A stretch of 64,000 nucleotides of DNA from G965240365 sp965240365 (lineage in GTDB: Bacteria > Pseudomonadota > Gammaproteobacteria > Eutrophobiales > Eutrophobiaceae), in contig OZ251218.1 in assembly GCA_965240365.1 (NCBI GenBank), forward strand, positions 868,001 to 932,000. The letters run 5' to 3'. The notes below the pieces were generated by a model. That model searched no databases. It saw only the letters and a program-made list of their open reading frames with translations, and was not told the DNA's origin. Made by a program: the position numbers and the translations under genes. Positions 26,040 to 34,770 of this stretch are shown piece by piece; position 1 is the first letter of the stretch, and each line of letters starts with the position of its first letter.

Positions 26040-26526
26040 GCCCTCGTGTCCCTGACCGAAGGTAAGTCGCGCCTGACGTTGATTGCCAAGGTCGCCAGCA
26101 AGGAGGCGGATACGGCCAAGGCGGGCCATCTTACAACAGCTTGCCCCCTTGTCTGATAATGTCCATACCCTGACTTCTGACAACGGCAGGGAGTTTGCAC
26201 GCCATCAGGCCATTGCCAAAGCGCTCAATGCGACCTTTTATTTCGCCCACCCCCGCCTAACGAAAATACCAACGGCCTGATACGCCAATACTTCCCCAAG
26301 GACAGAGACTTTACCACCATCACTGAACAGGAGATTAAAATGGCTATGGATAAACTAAATAACCGACCCCGAAAATGCCTTGACATGAAAACACCTAATC
26401 AGGTATTTTTCGGAATCAATCCTAATGTTGCACTTGCTGGTTGAATCCACGGGAAATAATTATGGACAAAAGTCCAGTTTATTATTCTACTTTAAATTGC
26501 GCGTAAATGCGTTTGGGAGGAATAAT

Positions 26527-26616
26527 ATGAAAACCTTTGTTGGCGGCAATACCAACGCCCCCAAAATCATGATTGCAGAAAAAGCCGCGGATATGTCCGC
26601 GAACAGGCTGGTTTGA
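26527..26616 (+). CDS. Short ORF (29 aa) with a strong ribosome-binding site, unrecognised
   Basis: MKTFVGGNTNAPKIMIAEKA..., preceded by GGGAGGAATAAT. I do not recognise it. It may be the 5' end of a truncated gene from the acyl-CoA synthetase island, since its flank is the end of an IS30. The remaining 26,451-26,651 region shows nothing else. Confidence 0.3.
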   Translation: MKTFVGGNTNAPKIMIAEKAADMSANRLV

Positions 26617-26651
26617 CCATCGCGGCAGAATAGAACTATGGGGCACTGAAA

Positions 26652-28268
26652 ATGCTTGGAAAAATGATGGATCAGCCGCTGCTGATCTCTGAACTAATCG
26701 CATATGCAGACCGCTATCACGGCCAGACCGAGGTGATCTCGGTCGAGACCACCGGCGGGGTGGAGACCTCCAATTGGGGTACCGTCGCAGCCAATTCTCG
26801 CCGCTTGGCGTCGGCTTTGGTTAAGCTGGGTTTGTCGGCAGAAGATCGCTGCGCGACCATCGCCTGGAATAACCGCCGCCATCTGGAGATCTATTTCGGT
26901 GCCTCCGGCGGTGGCTTTATCTGCCACACGATCAACCCCCGCCTACATCCTGAGCAGCTTATCTTCATTGTCAATGATGCCGCTGACAAGGTGCTGTTTT
27001 TGGACCATACCTTTCTGCCCGCGACGGCCAAGCTGAAGGATCACTTTAAGACCGTCGAGCATATCGTGCTGATGGGTCCACGGGATGAAGACGCCGCAGC
27101 CCAGATCGAAGCTTTGCTATTTTACGATGAACTGCTTGAAACCGGCGACAGTGATTTTGCATGGTCGTCATTCGAAGAAACTCGCGCCTCATCGCTGTGT
27201 TACACTTCCGGCACCACCGGCAATCCCAAAGGCGTGCTTTACACGCACCGCTCGACGCTGTTGCATTCCATCGGCGGCAACCAGCCGGATGGGCTGGCCA
27301 TTTCGGCCAAGGACACCGTGCTTCCGGTTGTGCCAATGTTTCACGTCAATGCCTGGGGTGTACCCTACATCGCCGCTAGTGTGGGGTCGAAGCTGGTGCT
27401 GCCAGGGCCAGGACTGGATGGAGAAAGCCTTGTGAAACTGATCGACGGGCATGCCGTGACGTTAGCGCTTGGCGTGCCAACCATCTGGATGGGGCTGCTC
27501 GCCGCGCTGGAGGCCACCGGGTCAAAGGCCGAAAGCCTGACGCGGACCGTCGTTGGCGGTGCCGCTCTGCCGCCCTCTATGATATCCACCTTCCGCGACA
27601 AATACGCGGTCGAACTTATCCACGCCTGGGGCATGACCGAGACCTCACCCTTGGGAACGCTTAACCAGCTTTTGCAAAAGCACGGTGCGCTGAGCGCCGA
27701 GGAACAGGCAGAACTGCGCCTGAATCAAGGCCGTCCGCCCTTTGGTGTTGAGTTGCGCATCGTAGATGAGAGCGGCGCGGTGCTGCCCAATGACGGCAAG
27801 ACGCAGGGTGCCTTGCATATCAAAGGGTATTGGATCGTCGACACCTATTTCGGCATGGATGAGAGCGCTTTGACCGCCGATGGCTGGTTCGACACGGGCG
27901 ATGTCGCCACGATTGACGCCGATGGATACATGGTCATTCGTGACCGGTCCAAGGACATTATCAAGTCAGGGGGCGAATGGATTTCCACTGTTGAGCTAGA
28001 GAACATCGCCATCGGTCACCCCGCCATCGCCATCGCCGCCGCCATCGCCGCGCGGCATAAGAAATGGGGTGAACGGCCGATCCTGATTGCGGTGAAAACG
28101 GGCGATATTTCTGAAGCTGAACTGCGTGCCTTTTATGACGGAAAAGTCGCAAGCTGGCAGGTCCCCGACAAGGTAATCTTTACTGAAGAACTACCGCTCG
28201 GTGCGACTGGTAAGGTTGTCAAAGTCAAACTGCGCGAAGCTTATGGCGACATGCTTTGGGAGGACTAG
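26652..28268 (+). CDS. Acyl-CoA synthetase (AMP-forming)
   Basis: 538 aa, ANL superfamily. The P-loop is at Y184-TSGTTGNPKG; the aromatic/acid motif reads HAWGMTETSPLG; the hinge region reads GWFDTGDVATIDADGYMVIRDRSKDIIKSGGEWIS; the C-terminal catalytic Lys is in LPLGATGKVVKVKLR. It activates a medium/long-chain or aromatic carboxylic acid to its CoA ester. The sequence looks alphaproteobacterial. The TAG stop is the TA-flanked edge of a MITE, so the last residues may have been altered by that insertion. Upstream neighbour is IS30; no operon partner survives. Confidence 0.92.
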   Translation: MLGKMMDQPLLISELIAYADRYHGQTEVISVETTGGVETSNWGTVAANSRRLASALVKLGLSAEDRCATIAWNNRRHLEIYFGASGGGFICHTINPRLHPEQLIFIVNDAADKVLFLDHTFLPATAKLKDHFKTVEHIVLMGPRDEDAAAQIEALLFYDELLETGDSDFAWSSFEETRASSLCYTSGTTGNPKGVLYTHRSTLLHSIGGNQPDGLAISAKDTVLPVVPMFHVNAWGVPYIAASVGSKLVLPGPGLDGESLVKLIDGHAVTLALGVPTIWMGLLAALEATGSKAESLTRTVVGGAALPPSMISTFRDKYAVELIHAWGMTETSPLGTLNQLLQKHGALSAEEQAELRLNQGRPPFGVELRIVDESGAVLPNDGKTQGALHIKGYWIVDTYFGMDESALTADGWFDTGDVATIDADGYMVIRDRSKDIIKSGGEWISTVELENIAIGHPAIAIAAAIAARHKKWGERPILIAVKTGDISEAELRAFYDGKVASWQVPDKVIFTEELPLGATGKVVKVKLREAYGDMLWED

Positions 28269-28448
28269 AGCCCTTTGTGCAAACACCGGGTCCCTGAGAT
28301 CACCCTAACCGGCTCATCCGCGTTGTCAAAGCCGTTCGACGATGCACCGCATCGCCTGCACGGCTTTTCTCCTAGGAGGCGTTCTCAATTAATGTGGGCT
28401 TAACGCTCTATCATGCTATATTCTATCCGTTTTGTGTGGAGGAACGCC

Positions 28449-29249
28449 ATGAAACGCCGAGTGCTCAGAAATGACCAATGGGAACGAATCAAGGACCTTT
28501 TACCGGGGAAAGCCAGTGACCTGCCTGCAGCAGGCAGGCTGTGGGGTTACAGCGAAGGATAATCGCCTGTTTCTTGAAGCGGTGCTGTGGATTGCAAGGA
28601 CTGGCTCACCGTGGCGTGACCTGCCTGCTGCAGGCAGGTATGCCGGCGCGTTTCGGTGATTGGCATCGCGTTTACGTGCGTTATAACCGCTGGGCTCATA
28701 AGGGCCATTGGCTTCGGATTTTTGAGGCATTGGCGGATGACCCGGATTTTGAGCACCTGATGGTTGATGGCAGCATCGTTCGGGTACACCTGCCTGCAGC
28801 AGGCAGGCCAGCATGGCGCGGCTAAAAAAAACAGCAGGAACAGGAAGCAATGGGTAAGTCACGAGGCGGCCTGAGCACCAAGATTCATGTGGCGGTTGAC
28901 GCCTTGGGCAATCCGGTGCGCCTGCTGATTACGCCCGGACAACAGGCCGACATCAAGCAGGCTGATGCCCTGATAGCCGGCTTTTCAGCTGATTATGTCA
29001 TTGCTGATAAAGGCTATGATGCGGATACATTCATTGAAGCTATCGAGGCGACTAAGGCCATTGCGGTGATACCACCAAGGTGCAACAGAACGGTGGCCAG
29101 AGACTATGACGAACACCTGTATGGTGAGCGAAATCTGGTTGAGCGATGCTTTCAAAAACTACCGGCGCATTGCCACACGCTATGAGCGCTTGGCCGTCAC
29201 TTATCTGGCCATGTTAAGCCTCATCTCCGCCGTCATCTGGCTTAATTGA
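28449..29249 (+). pseudogene. IS5-family transposase a, three palindrome inserts
   Basis: Starts MKRRVLRNDQWERIKDLLPGKASD, continues CGVTAKDNRLFLEAVLWIARTGSPWRD, PARFGDWHRVYVRYNRWAHKGHW, and MVDGSIVRVH, then in another frame HGAAKKN... to GKSRGGLSTKIHVAVDALGNP and DKGYDADTF. Each frame break but the last coincides with a 19-bp palindrome. The last lies at an A-run (GCTAAAAAAAACAG), the usual programmed-frameshift site of the IS427 subgroup. Confidence 0.85.
28520..28807. repeat. Three 19-bp palindromes in IS5-a
   Basis: At 28,520-28,538 (removal gives KASDCGVTAKDN), 28,620-28,638 (gives SPWRDMPARFG) and 28,789-28,807 (gives VRVHQHGAAKKN). All three are perfect and are exact 19-nt inserts with junctions A^C, A^T and A^C. 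Confidence 0.95.
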
Positions 29250-29334
29250 GAACGCCTCCTAGCGGGCTGGACCGGCCTTAAGGTGATCTCAGGGACCCGG
29301 TGTTTGCACAAAGGGCTCTATGTTCCGCTCGACA

Positions 29335-29656
29335 CTACCAACTTCCGATGAGTACTACCAGCACAGATACAAAAAGATAATATATCTTATAAAAATAATC
29401 TAACTGAATTGCAAAAATCATGTCAGGGATAAAATGATCATAGAGATATTGAACCGTGACCGCTCCCCATCGGACCATTGACATCGGATCGGACGCTGTA
29501 CCGATTCCAGAACCGCCCATTGCGTAGCGGTGAAACGGTTTGACGGTTTCTATATTATGGGTGTCGCGAAGTATCAGTGTTTCTTCAACACAGCGTATCG
29601 CTTCGGTATCAGAGAGGCGTTATTTGCCTGGGTGCCCGCAACGACGATAAAACCTA
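29335..29656 (-). other. Unrecognised remnant region downstream of the second TRAP operon
   Basis: The start of dctM (GTG ATA GGT..., VIGFIVVA) follows the dctQ stop but is cut after about eight codons. A reverse-strand open frame of about 90 codons (around 29,606-29,335: DTEAIRCVEETLILRDTHN..., ending VLVVLIGSW) then runs to the MITE edge. I cannot assign it. No IS terminus is visible at the dctM break. Confidence 0.4.
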
Positions 29657-30202
29657 TCACATTGAGGTCTTTTCCTCGGTCCCCGCCAGCGCACAGGCAA
29701 GTTTGGCGATCAGGTGGATCACGATGATGGTAAAGGCGATTGGGATGGCCACGCCAAAGACGATCATCGGCACGTCCATGGTCTCCGCCTGTCGTCCCAA
29801 CAACCGCGCCAGATACCCGCGTGCCGGGTTCATGTTGGGACCAAAAAAGCAATACCATAAGATCGGGAACACAAAAATTACGACGCCTGCGGCACGCAAT
29901 AATGCGCGCAGTTTAGCCATCCGCCCGGCCGATGTCTGCAAATCGGGGAAAAGTGACGGATCAGCATTTTGCCGAAAGGCGCAGGACGCCCCAAGCAACC
30001 CCGCCCATACCATGGCAAACCGGGCCAGTTCTTCTGTCCAAGCCGGGGGCTGGGACAGAAGATAACGCGCGATGACCTGCCAACTCGACGATGCGAGCAG
30101 CACAGCAACCGCCAGAACGGCAATCGCAAGGGCTGCGCGGTGCAGCCAGTAAGAGAGCCAGTCGAGAAAATGAGCCATCGCGCGCATGGGCTTAGTCGGC
30201 AA
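29657..30202 (-). CDS. TRAP transporter small permease (DctQ)
   Basis: 181 aa with four predicted helices and the DctQ core VIARYLLSQPPAWTEELARFAMVWAGLLGASCAF. It follows its binding protein directly. The large permease that should come next is lost, so this transporter cannot function from this locus. Confidence 0.88.
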   Translation of the reverse strand: MPTKPMRAMAHFLDWLSYWLHRAALAIAVLAVAVLLASSSWQVIARYLLSQPPAWTEELARFAMVWAGLLGASCAFRQNADPSLFPDLQTSAGRMAKLRALLRAAGVVIFVFPILWYCFFGPNMNPARGYLARLLGRQAETMDVPMIVFGVAIPIAFTIIVIHLIAKLACALAGTEEKTSM

Positions 30203-31168
30203 TTGCCGCTTTCCAGGCGTCTAGCGCACCGTCAGGCATTGAGACATTCCCCCAATTCGCCTGCGAAGCCTTCCGGAATTCAGCACGTGCCGTTTCGCTT
30301 AGATCCGTCACCGTAACACCGGCTTCGGCCAGTTTTGTCAGATGCTCATCCTGCGTTAAGAGCCATTTGAGATTGATCTCATTTGCAGATTCTACGGCCG
30401 CATTCACCGTTGCACATTCCTTATCCGAAAGGCTTTGATACCAGTCTTCCGAAATCAGGGCGGCGCGCGTCATGGGTATAACCTGCGCATCGGTGAAATG
30501 TTTGATAAACCCGGTATGGCCGTATAATAGCGGCACCCAGGATGGGTTCATATACCCGTCCGCCACGCCGGTATGCAGCGCATTGGGGACTTCTTCCCAG
30601 GCGATGATCGTGCCTTGCGCGCCCCAGGACTTAAAGATTTCGAGCTGTACCTCGTTCAATCCGCGAAACCGCATGCCCTTTATATCGGCCAGGGTGCTGA
30701 TGGGCTTCTTGGTGTTGAAGATGCCAACCGCGCCCCCCATAAACACGAAATTGGCCACCCGAACGCCCTTCGGAATGGTCTGCGCATTGATACGCTCAAG
30801 CATTCCCCCTTTGGTCAAAGCCTTAACAAGCTGGCGATGATCTTCGAAAAAATAAGGAAGATATAAACCGAAAACCGTTCCATCCAGCGTGCCTGCGGAT
30901 TTGATATCGGACATAGACACTTCTAAAAGCCCCTGGCTGATCTGATCCAGCCGTTCGGCTTCATTGCCCAATGAGCCGCGCTCAAACTCTGCCGCTTCCA
31001 TGCCGTTGGCATTCGGATAATTGGTAAAGGCATTGGCCCAGACGTAACTGCCTGAATCCATACTCTTAGGCGTGTCCAGCGCAACCTTTACTTCGGCAAT
31101 GGCCGGAGTGCAAAAGCCCAAAACCAGGGCGCTTGCGACACCCGCTAATATCTTTTTGTTTAACATAA
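30192..31168 (-). CDS. TRAP transporter solute-binding protein (DctP)
   Basis: 325 aa from the ATG at 31,168, which has GGAGGATTT upstream; a longer frame through the IS30 end is spurious. The signal peptide ends TPAIA before EVKVAL. DctP-family elements include the Arg-bearing segment GMRFRGLNEVQLEIFKSWGAQ and EVPNALHTGVADGYMNPSWVP. The start codon lies only 14 bp from the right terminus of IS30 copy 2, so its native promoter has probably been replaced. Confidence 0.9.
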
Positions 31169-31222
31169 CAAATCCTCCCGTGGATTCAACCAGCAAGTGC
31201 AACATTAGGATTGATTCGGAAG

Positions 31223-31358
31223 TTCTGAATAAATCCATCCTGGATTTCTCAGAGCACGCAAGGTGAAAATGCGATTTCCACTTTCCTGCCTGCAGCAGGC
31301 AGGGCTTCAAAGTCAATGACTTACGTCATTAATTTTGGCGGTACGTCCCTGTGCCGCA
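31223..31358. other. About 130-136-bp segment absent from the duplicate IS30 copy
   Basis: In copy 3 the IS30 right end GATTGATTCGGAAG runs straight into IS110-a; here GGAAG is repeated on both sides of this segment. It contains one perfect 19-bp palindrome (31,285-31,303) and the inverted repeat AATGAC-TTAC-GTCATT. No coding potential seen. Confidence 0.6.
31285..31303. repeat. 19-bp palindrome in the extra IS30 segment
   Basis: Perfect copy with junction T^G, one of the few without an A or T flanking pair. Confidence 0.9.
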
Positions 31359-32763
31359 GGAAGCTCTTACATGGACACCGCCTGTTTGCCAAGTCCCATT
31401 AGCAGTTAGAATCGATTGCACTCTTACATTCGGCCTGTGATTGGGAACGAAGTCCCTGGCCACGATGGAGTTTGCCAGCAGGGCCCTATCTGAACGGTGG
31501 CATGGACTGCCAAGAGCTTCCCCGGGTTTGACCTGCTGTGGTTCGACCTGTTTTGCCATCAGTGACTTACGCAATGCTATAAACGGTGGGTTCTGATTAA
31601 TGCCCGGTCTTTCAACCGGTCTGACCGGCTTTGACTGGGCAGTAGTGTTCTTCACGCGCCAGGATGACCCAGGCGATGCGGGCCATTTTGTTGGCCAGGG
31701 CAATTGCCACCTGGTTGGGGTGTTTGCGCGCCAGCAACGCCTCTACCCAGGGCTGGCCCCCCGGCAAGCCGGCCTGTCGCCGACGCCGGACATGACGGAT
31801 TACCGACTGTGCCCCTTGCACCAGTAGACGTCTGAGCATCGTATCGCCGCGCTTGCTGATGCCCAGCAGTTTCACTTTGCCCCCGCTACTGGCCTGTTTC
31901 GGTACCAGACCGATAAAGGCCGCCACCTCCCGCCCATGACGAAAGGTACGTGCATTACCCAGTTTGGCCACCAGGGCCGTGGCCGTGTGTACCCCGATGC
32001 CTGGCGCCTCGGCCAAACGGCGACTGGCCTCATGCTCACGGTGCCAGCGCACCAGGGCCTGTTCTAACTCCTTAATCCGGGCCTGTTGAGCGACATACGC
32101 CGACCACATCACCCGTAAGCTATCACGACTCAACGCCGGTATCTCCGCCTGCTCATCGTCCAGCAACAACGGCACCTGACGTTCAAAGGACTTCACACCA
32201 ACCGCCATAACAATGCCAAACTCCGCTAACAGGCCCCGAATGTGATTGCTGATACTGACCCGCTCCTTGACCAGTAACTGCCGGCTACGGTGCAGGTGCG
32301 AGACCGCTTGCTGCTCGGGCGTCTTGATAGCCACAAAACGCATGCCTGGCCGTTGCACCGCTTCACAAATCGCCTCGGCATCGCGCTGGTCGTTCTTGTT
32401 GCTTTTCACATAGGGCCTGACAAACCCAGGCGCCATCAGCTTGACCTCATGACCCAGACGCGCCAACTCACGCGCCCAATAGTGGCTCGTTGCGCACGCC
32501 TCCATGCCGACCCGACACGGCGGTAATTTCGCAAAGTAGCCCAGCAGTTGCTTGCGCCTGAGCGAACGGCTGACCACCGGTTGGCCTTGCCGGCCCACCC
32601 CGTACACATAAAAAATGTTCTTTGCCAAATCCAGTCCAATTACGTTAATCTCTTGCATGACATCGCCCTCTTGGTTTGTTGATTGAACCTCAATCATGGC
32701 ACACTGATGCCGATTAAGGGAGGGCGGTGTCCATACCATCTGATTCAATCAGAGCTTCCATTC
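31359..32763 (-). mobile_element. IS110-family (IS1111-like) element a, copy 1
   Basis: Starts GGAAGCTCTTAC and ends with the near-inverse GAGCTTCCATTCC (subterminal inverted repeats), inserted in the IS30 transposase gene between ...GGAATC and the ...AATCC 3' end. About 1,405 bp. The non-coding stretch 31,359-31,611 beyond the transposase stop is where IS110 elements encode their bridge RNA; I infer one there but cannot fold it here. An identical copy is at 57,701-59,105. Confidence 0.82.
31612..32658 (-). CDS. IS110-family DEDD transposase, copy 1
   Basis: 348 aa from the ATG at 32,658 (GAGGGCGATGTC upstream). The DEDD N-terminal domain starts NVIGLDLAKNIFYVYG, with Glu in VGMEACATSHYW and the KSNKNDQRDAEAI segment. 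The C-terminal Transposase_20 domain has AEAPGIGVHTATALVAKLG and the conserved Ser in KQASSGGKVKLLGISKRGD. No interruption and no palindrome: apparently intact and probably active. Confidence 0.93.
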   Translation of the reverse strand: MQEINVIGLDLAKNIFYVYGVGRQGQPVVSRSLRRKQLLGYFAKLPPCRVGMEACATSHYWARELARLGHEVKLMAPGFVRPYVKSNKNDQRDAEAICEAVQRPGMRFVAIKTPEQQAVSHLHRSRQLLVKERVSISNHIRGLLAEFGIVMAVGVKSFERQVPLLLDDEQAEIPALSRDSLRVMWSAYVAQQARIKELEQALVRWHREHEASRRLAEAPGIGVHTATALVAKLGNARTFRHGREVAAFIGLVPKQASSGGKVKLLGISKRGDTMLRRLLVQGAQSVIRHVRRRRQAGLPGGQPWVEALLARKHPNQVAIALANKMARIAWVILAREEHYCPVKAGQTG

Positions 32764-33225
32764 CGAAAAATACCTGATTAGGTGTTTTCATGTCAAGGCA
32801 TTTTCGAGGTCGGTTATTTAATTTATCCATAGCCATTTTAATCTCCTGTTCAGTGATGGTAGTAAAGTCTCTGTCCTTGGGGAAGTATTGGCGTATCAGG
32901 CCGTTGGTATTTTCGTTGAGTCCACCTGCCTGCAGCAGGCAGGCGTTGCCAGGAGGCATAGGCCTGCCCGCTGCAGGTGGGGGTGGGCGAAATAAAAGGT
33001 CGTATTGAGCGCTTTGGCCATGGCCTGATGGCGCGCAAACTCCCTGCCGCTGTCAGAAGTCAGGGTATGGACATTATCGGACAAGGGGGCAAGCTGTTGC
33101 AAGATGGCCGCCTTGACTGTGTTTGCCTCCTTGCTGGCGACCTTGGCAATCAACGTCAGGCGCGACTTACGTTCGGTCAGGGACACGAGGGCCTGTTTAT
33201 GGCCCTTACCAATGATCGTGTCCAT
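32714..33225 (-). pseudogene. IS30 transposase C-terminal segment, copy 2, with two palindrome inserts
   Basis: Reads MDTIIGKGHKQALVSLTERK through TSDSGREFARHQAMAKALNT and YFAHP, then in other frames YASWQR and GLNENTNGLIRQYFPK. Removing the 19-nt inserts at 32,963-32,981 (degenerate) and 32,925-32,943 (perfect) gives the continuous AHPYASWQRGLNENTNG of normal IS30. The 3' end is cut by IS110-a. Confidence 0.88.
32925..32981. repeat. Perfect and degenerate 19-bp palindromes in IS30 copy 2
   Basis: 32,925-32,943 is perfect; 32,963-32,981 reads CCCACCTGCAGCGGGCAGG on the reverse strand. Although mutated, the older copy is still exactly 19 nt long, and its removal restores HPYA in frame. Confidence 0.9.
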
Positions 33226-33239
33226 TTCCCAACCTATAT

Positions 33240-34532
33240 GTACACCTCGTAGTTTGCAAGCTGATTATTCAGTAACGGTAAAATAAGACTGCGTACGACT
33301 ATCCGGCCTCTGTGTTGGGGAATCATTGTCCCCGGGCCTCAATGAGAACCGCGCCCCTGTCGCTCTATCGTGCCTTCGAGCTTTTAAGCCCAGTCGGGCC
33401 CGCCTGCTGCAGGCAGGTAAGCCAGCGTTTCAGGGGCCGGCCTGCCTGCTGCAGGCAGGTCTAAGCTGTTACTTCATATCTTTATCGCAACCTATGGTGG
33501 GTACGTTCTACTCCTGTCTCAAACGGGCCTGAGCGTGTCTCAGGCCGGCCGGTACTCGGCGCCGTGATACAGCATTGACCAGATGATGCGGGCCAGTTTG
33601 TTGGCCACGGCCACCGCCGCCTTATGCTTGCCGATGCGAGCCACCTGCCTGCAGCAGGCAGGTGACCTGTCTGGCCCAACGCGACAGCCGGTCTTCACTG
33701 CGGTCGGCATAGCGCAAGACCGACCAGGCCCCCTGGACGAGCAGGCGGCGCAGATACCGGTTACCCCGTTTGGTAATCCCTCCCAGCCGTTGGCGGCCGC
33801 CACTGGAGTGCTCTCTGGGCACCAGTCCCAGATTGGCCGCATAGTGGCCTGCCTGCTGCAGGCAGGTAACTGTCAAGCCATGCTCACCGTCTTCCAGCAA
33901 GGCCGGCAGCGCCCGTTCCAGCGCCCCCTTCCCCTGGGCAACACCACGCCATACTCCTGCAACAACCCCCGCATTTGATTCACCAACCGGGTACGCCCGC
34001 CTACGGCCTGCTCCCTGCCTGCTGCAGGCAGGGCGCAGCCGGTGCGCCAGCAGCCGGTCGGTCTGCTCAACACTGCGAGGCATAACACACCGCAACTCAG
34101 GACGACCGGCCGCCTCACAAATCGCCAGAGCATCATGACGGTCGGTCTTGTTCCCCCCTGCCTGCTGCAGGCAGGTTTACAAACGGCTTCACATGCTGCG
34201 GTGGAATCAGCTTCACCTCATAGCCCCGCTTCTGCAACTCACGACCCCAGTAATTCGAACCCCCGCACGCCTCCATCGCCACCTGCCTGCTGCAGGCAGG
34301 CTACCGCATCCGGGTAACGGCTCACAAAGGACAGCAGACCCGCACGCCGTATCGTCCGGTTAAACACCGGCTTGCCGACCTGATTCACTCCACATACCTG
34401 AAAAATAGTCTTTGCCAAATCAATACCAATTAGAGTCACTTTCATCTCGGACACCTCTTTTGTGCATTTAGGTTAAGTAAAAACTTCATTTTGGCGCTTC
34501 AGACGCCGCGCAACAAGAGGTGGCCATCTCAT
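33240..34532 (-). mobile_element. IS110-family element b, palindrome-riddled
   Basis: Lies between the IS30 pieces ending GGGCAA and starting GGGAAATGG. The right end CGAGGTGTACATAT and left end ATGAGATGGCCACCTC match the remnant at 16.1-16.5 kb. The left end directly abuts a 19-bp palindrome. Seven further palindromes lie inside the element (33,399, 33,441, 33,644, 33,848, 34,014, 34,157 and 34,282). Confidence 0.8.
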
Positions 34533-34551
34533 CCTGCCTGCTGCAGGCAGG
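33399..34551. repeat. Eight 19-bp palindromes in and beside IS110-b
   Basis: Positions 33,399-33,417 (one mismatch), 33,441-33,459, 33,644-33,662, 33,848-33,866, 34,014-34,032, 34,157-34,175, 34,282-34,300 and 34,533-34,551. Removal of those at 34,282, 34,157, 34,014 and 33,644 gives DAVVAMEACG, FVKGNKTD, LREQAVGG and RQVMARIGK respectively, i.e. the uninterrupted family sequence. Confidence 0.94.
33540..34454 (-). pseudogene. IS110-family transposase b, broken by five palindromes and one deletion
   Basis: Pieces in order: MKVTLIGIDLAKTIFQVCG...SRYPDAV, AMEACGGSNYWGRELQKRGYEVK, KGNKTDRHDALAICEAAGRP, EQAVGGRTRLVNQMRGLLQEYG, GKGALERALPALLEDGEHGL, ANLGLVPREHSSGGRQRLGG and RIGKHKAAVAVANKLARI. 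Four palindromes are exact inserts between adjacent codons of a normal IS110 protein. The one at 33,848 replaces roughly 100 codons, and a separate 1-nt frameshift lies near VVLPRG. Confidence 0.85.
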
Positions 34552-34770
34552 TTGCCCAATCGGGCACGCCTGTCGACGATGGCGGGTCACTCATCAATGG
34601 AAACGCTGCCAGACCACTGGCCACGGCGGCTAAAGTGACCGTAGCGCTTCCTGCGCCGCTTCTGGCAACGCAGGCGACGGTACAGGTCGCCGCCTTGCTG
34701 TTTGTCCCGCAGAATAGAGTGATAAATCCCCTCACCTGCCTGCAGCAGGCAGGCCTGTTCCGGGCTCTAG

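Larger units (their letters stand above)
24881..26450 (+). mobile_element. IS30-family element, copy 1, gutted by IS481
   Basis: Bounded by inverted repeats GTGAATTCAACTCGTAAGTG (left) and GTGGATTCAACCAGCAAGTG (right, reverse complement). The transposase begins MRQYTQLTQEQRY at 24,977, is cut at 25,015 by IS481, and resumes at 26,040 as ALVSLTEGKSRLTLIAKVASKEAD, then ENTNGLIRQYFPKDRDF and the end PNQVFFGINPNVALAG. About 200 codons between are missing, and there is a frameshift near 26,118. It supplies the termini needed to recognise the two more complex copies. Confidence 0.85.
28376..29258 (+). mobile_element. IS5-family element a, nested in the MITE
   Basis: Inverted repeats GAGGCGTTCTCAATTAA at both ends, with a CTAG duplication (28,372-28,375 and 29,259-29,262). 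It carries one DDE transposase gene disrupted by three palindromes. Confidence 0.9.
28268..29318. mobile_element. MITE with long inverted repeats, split by an IS5 element
   Basis: Left end GAGCCCTTTGTGCAAACACC continuing to GATCACC, and right end its exact reverse complement (about 37 bp), each flanked by TA (28,266-28,267 and 29,319-29,320). With the nested IS5 removed the element is about 164 bp and carries no gene. TA duplication plus these ends suggests mobilisation by an IS630/Tc1-type transposase. A collapsed relic of the same repeat lies at 51,894-51,923. Confidence 0.8.

Noticed and set aside
31169..31316. N-terminal extension of the second DctP
   Set aside because: It runs through the IS30 terminus and a palindrome; the ATG at 31,168 has a strong ribosome-binding site and begins a proper signal peptide.
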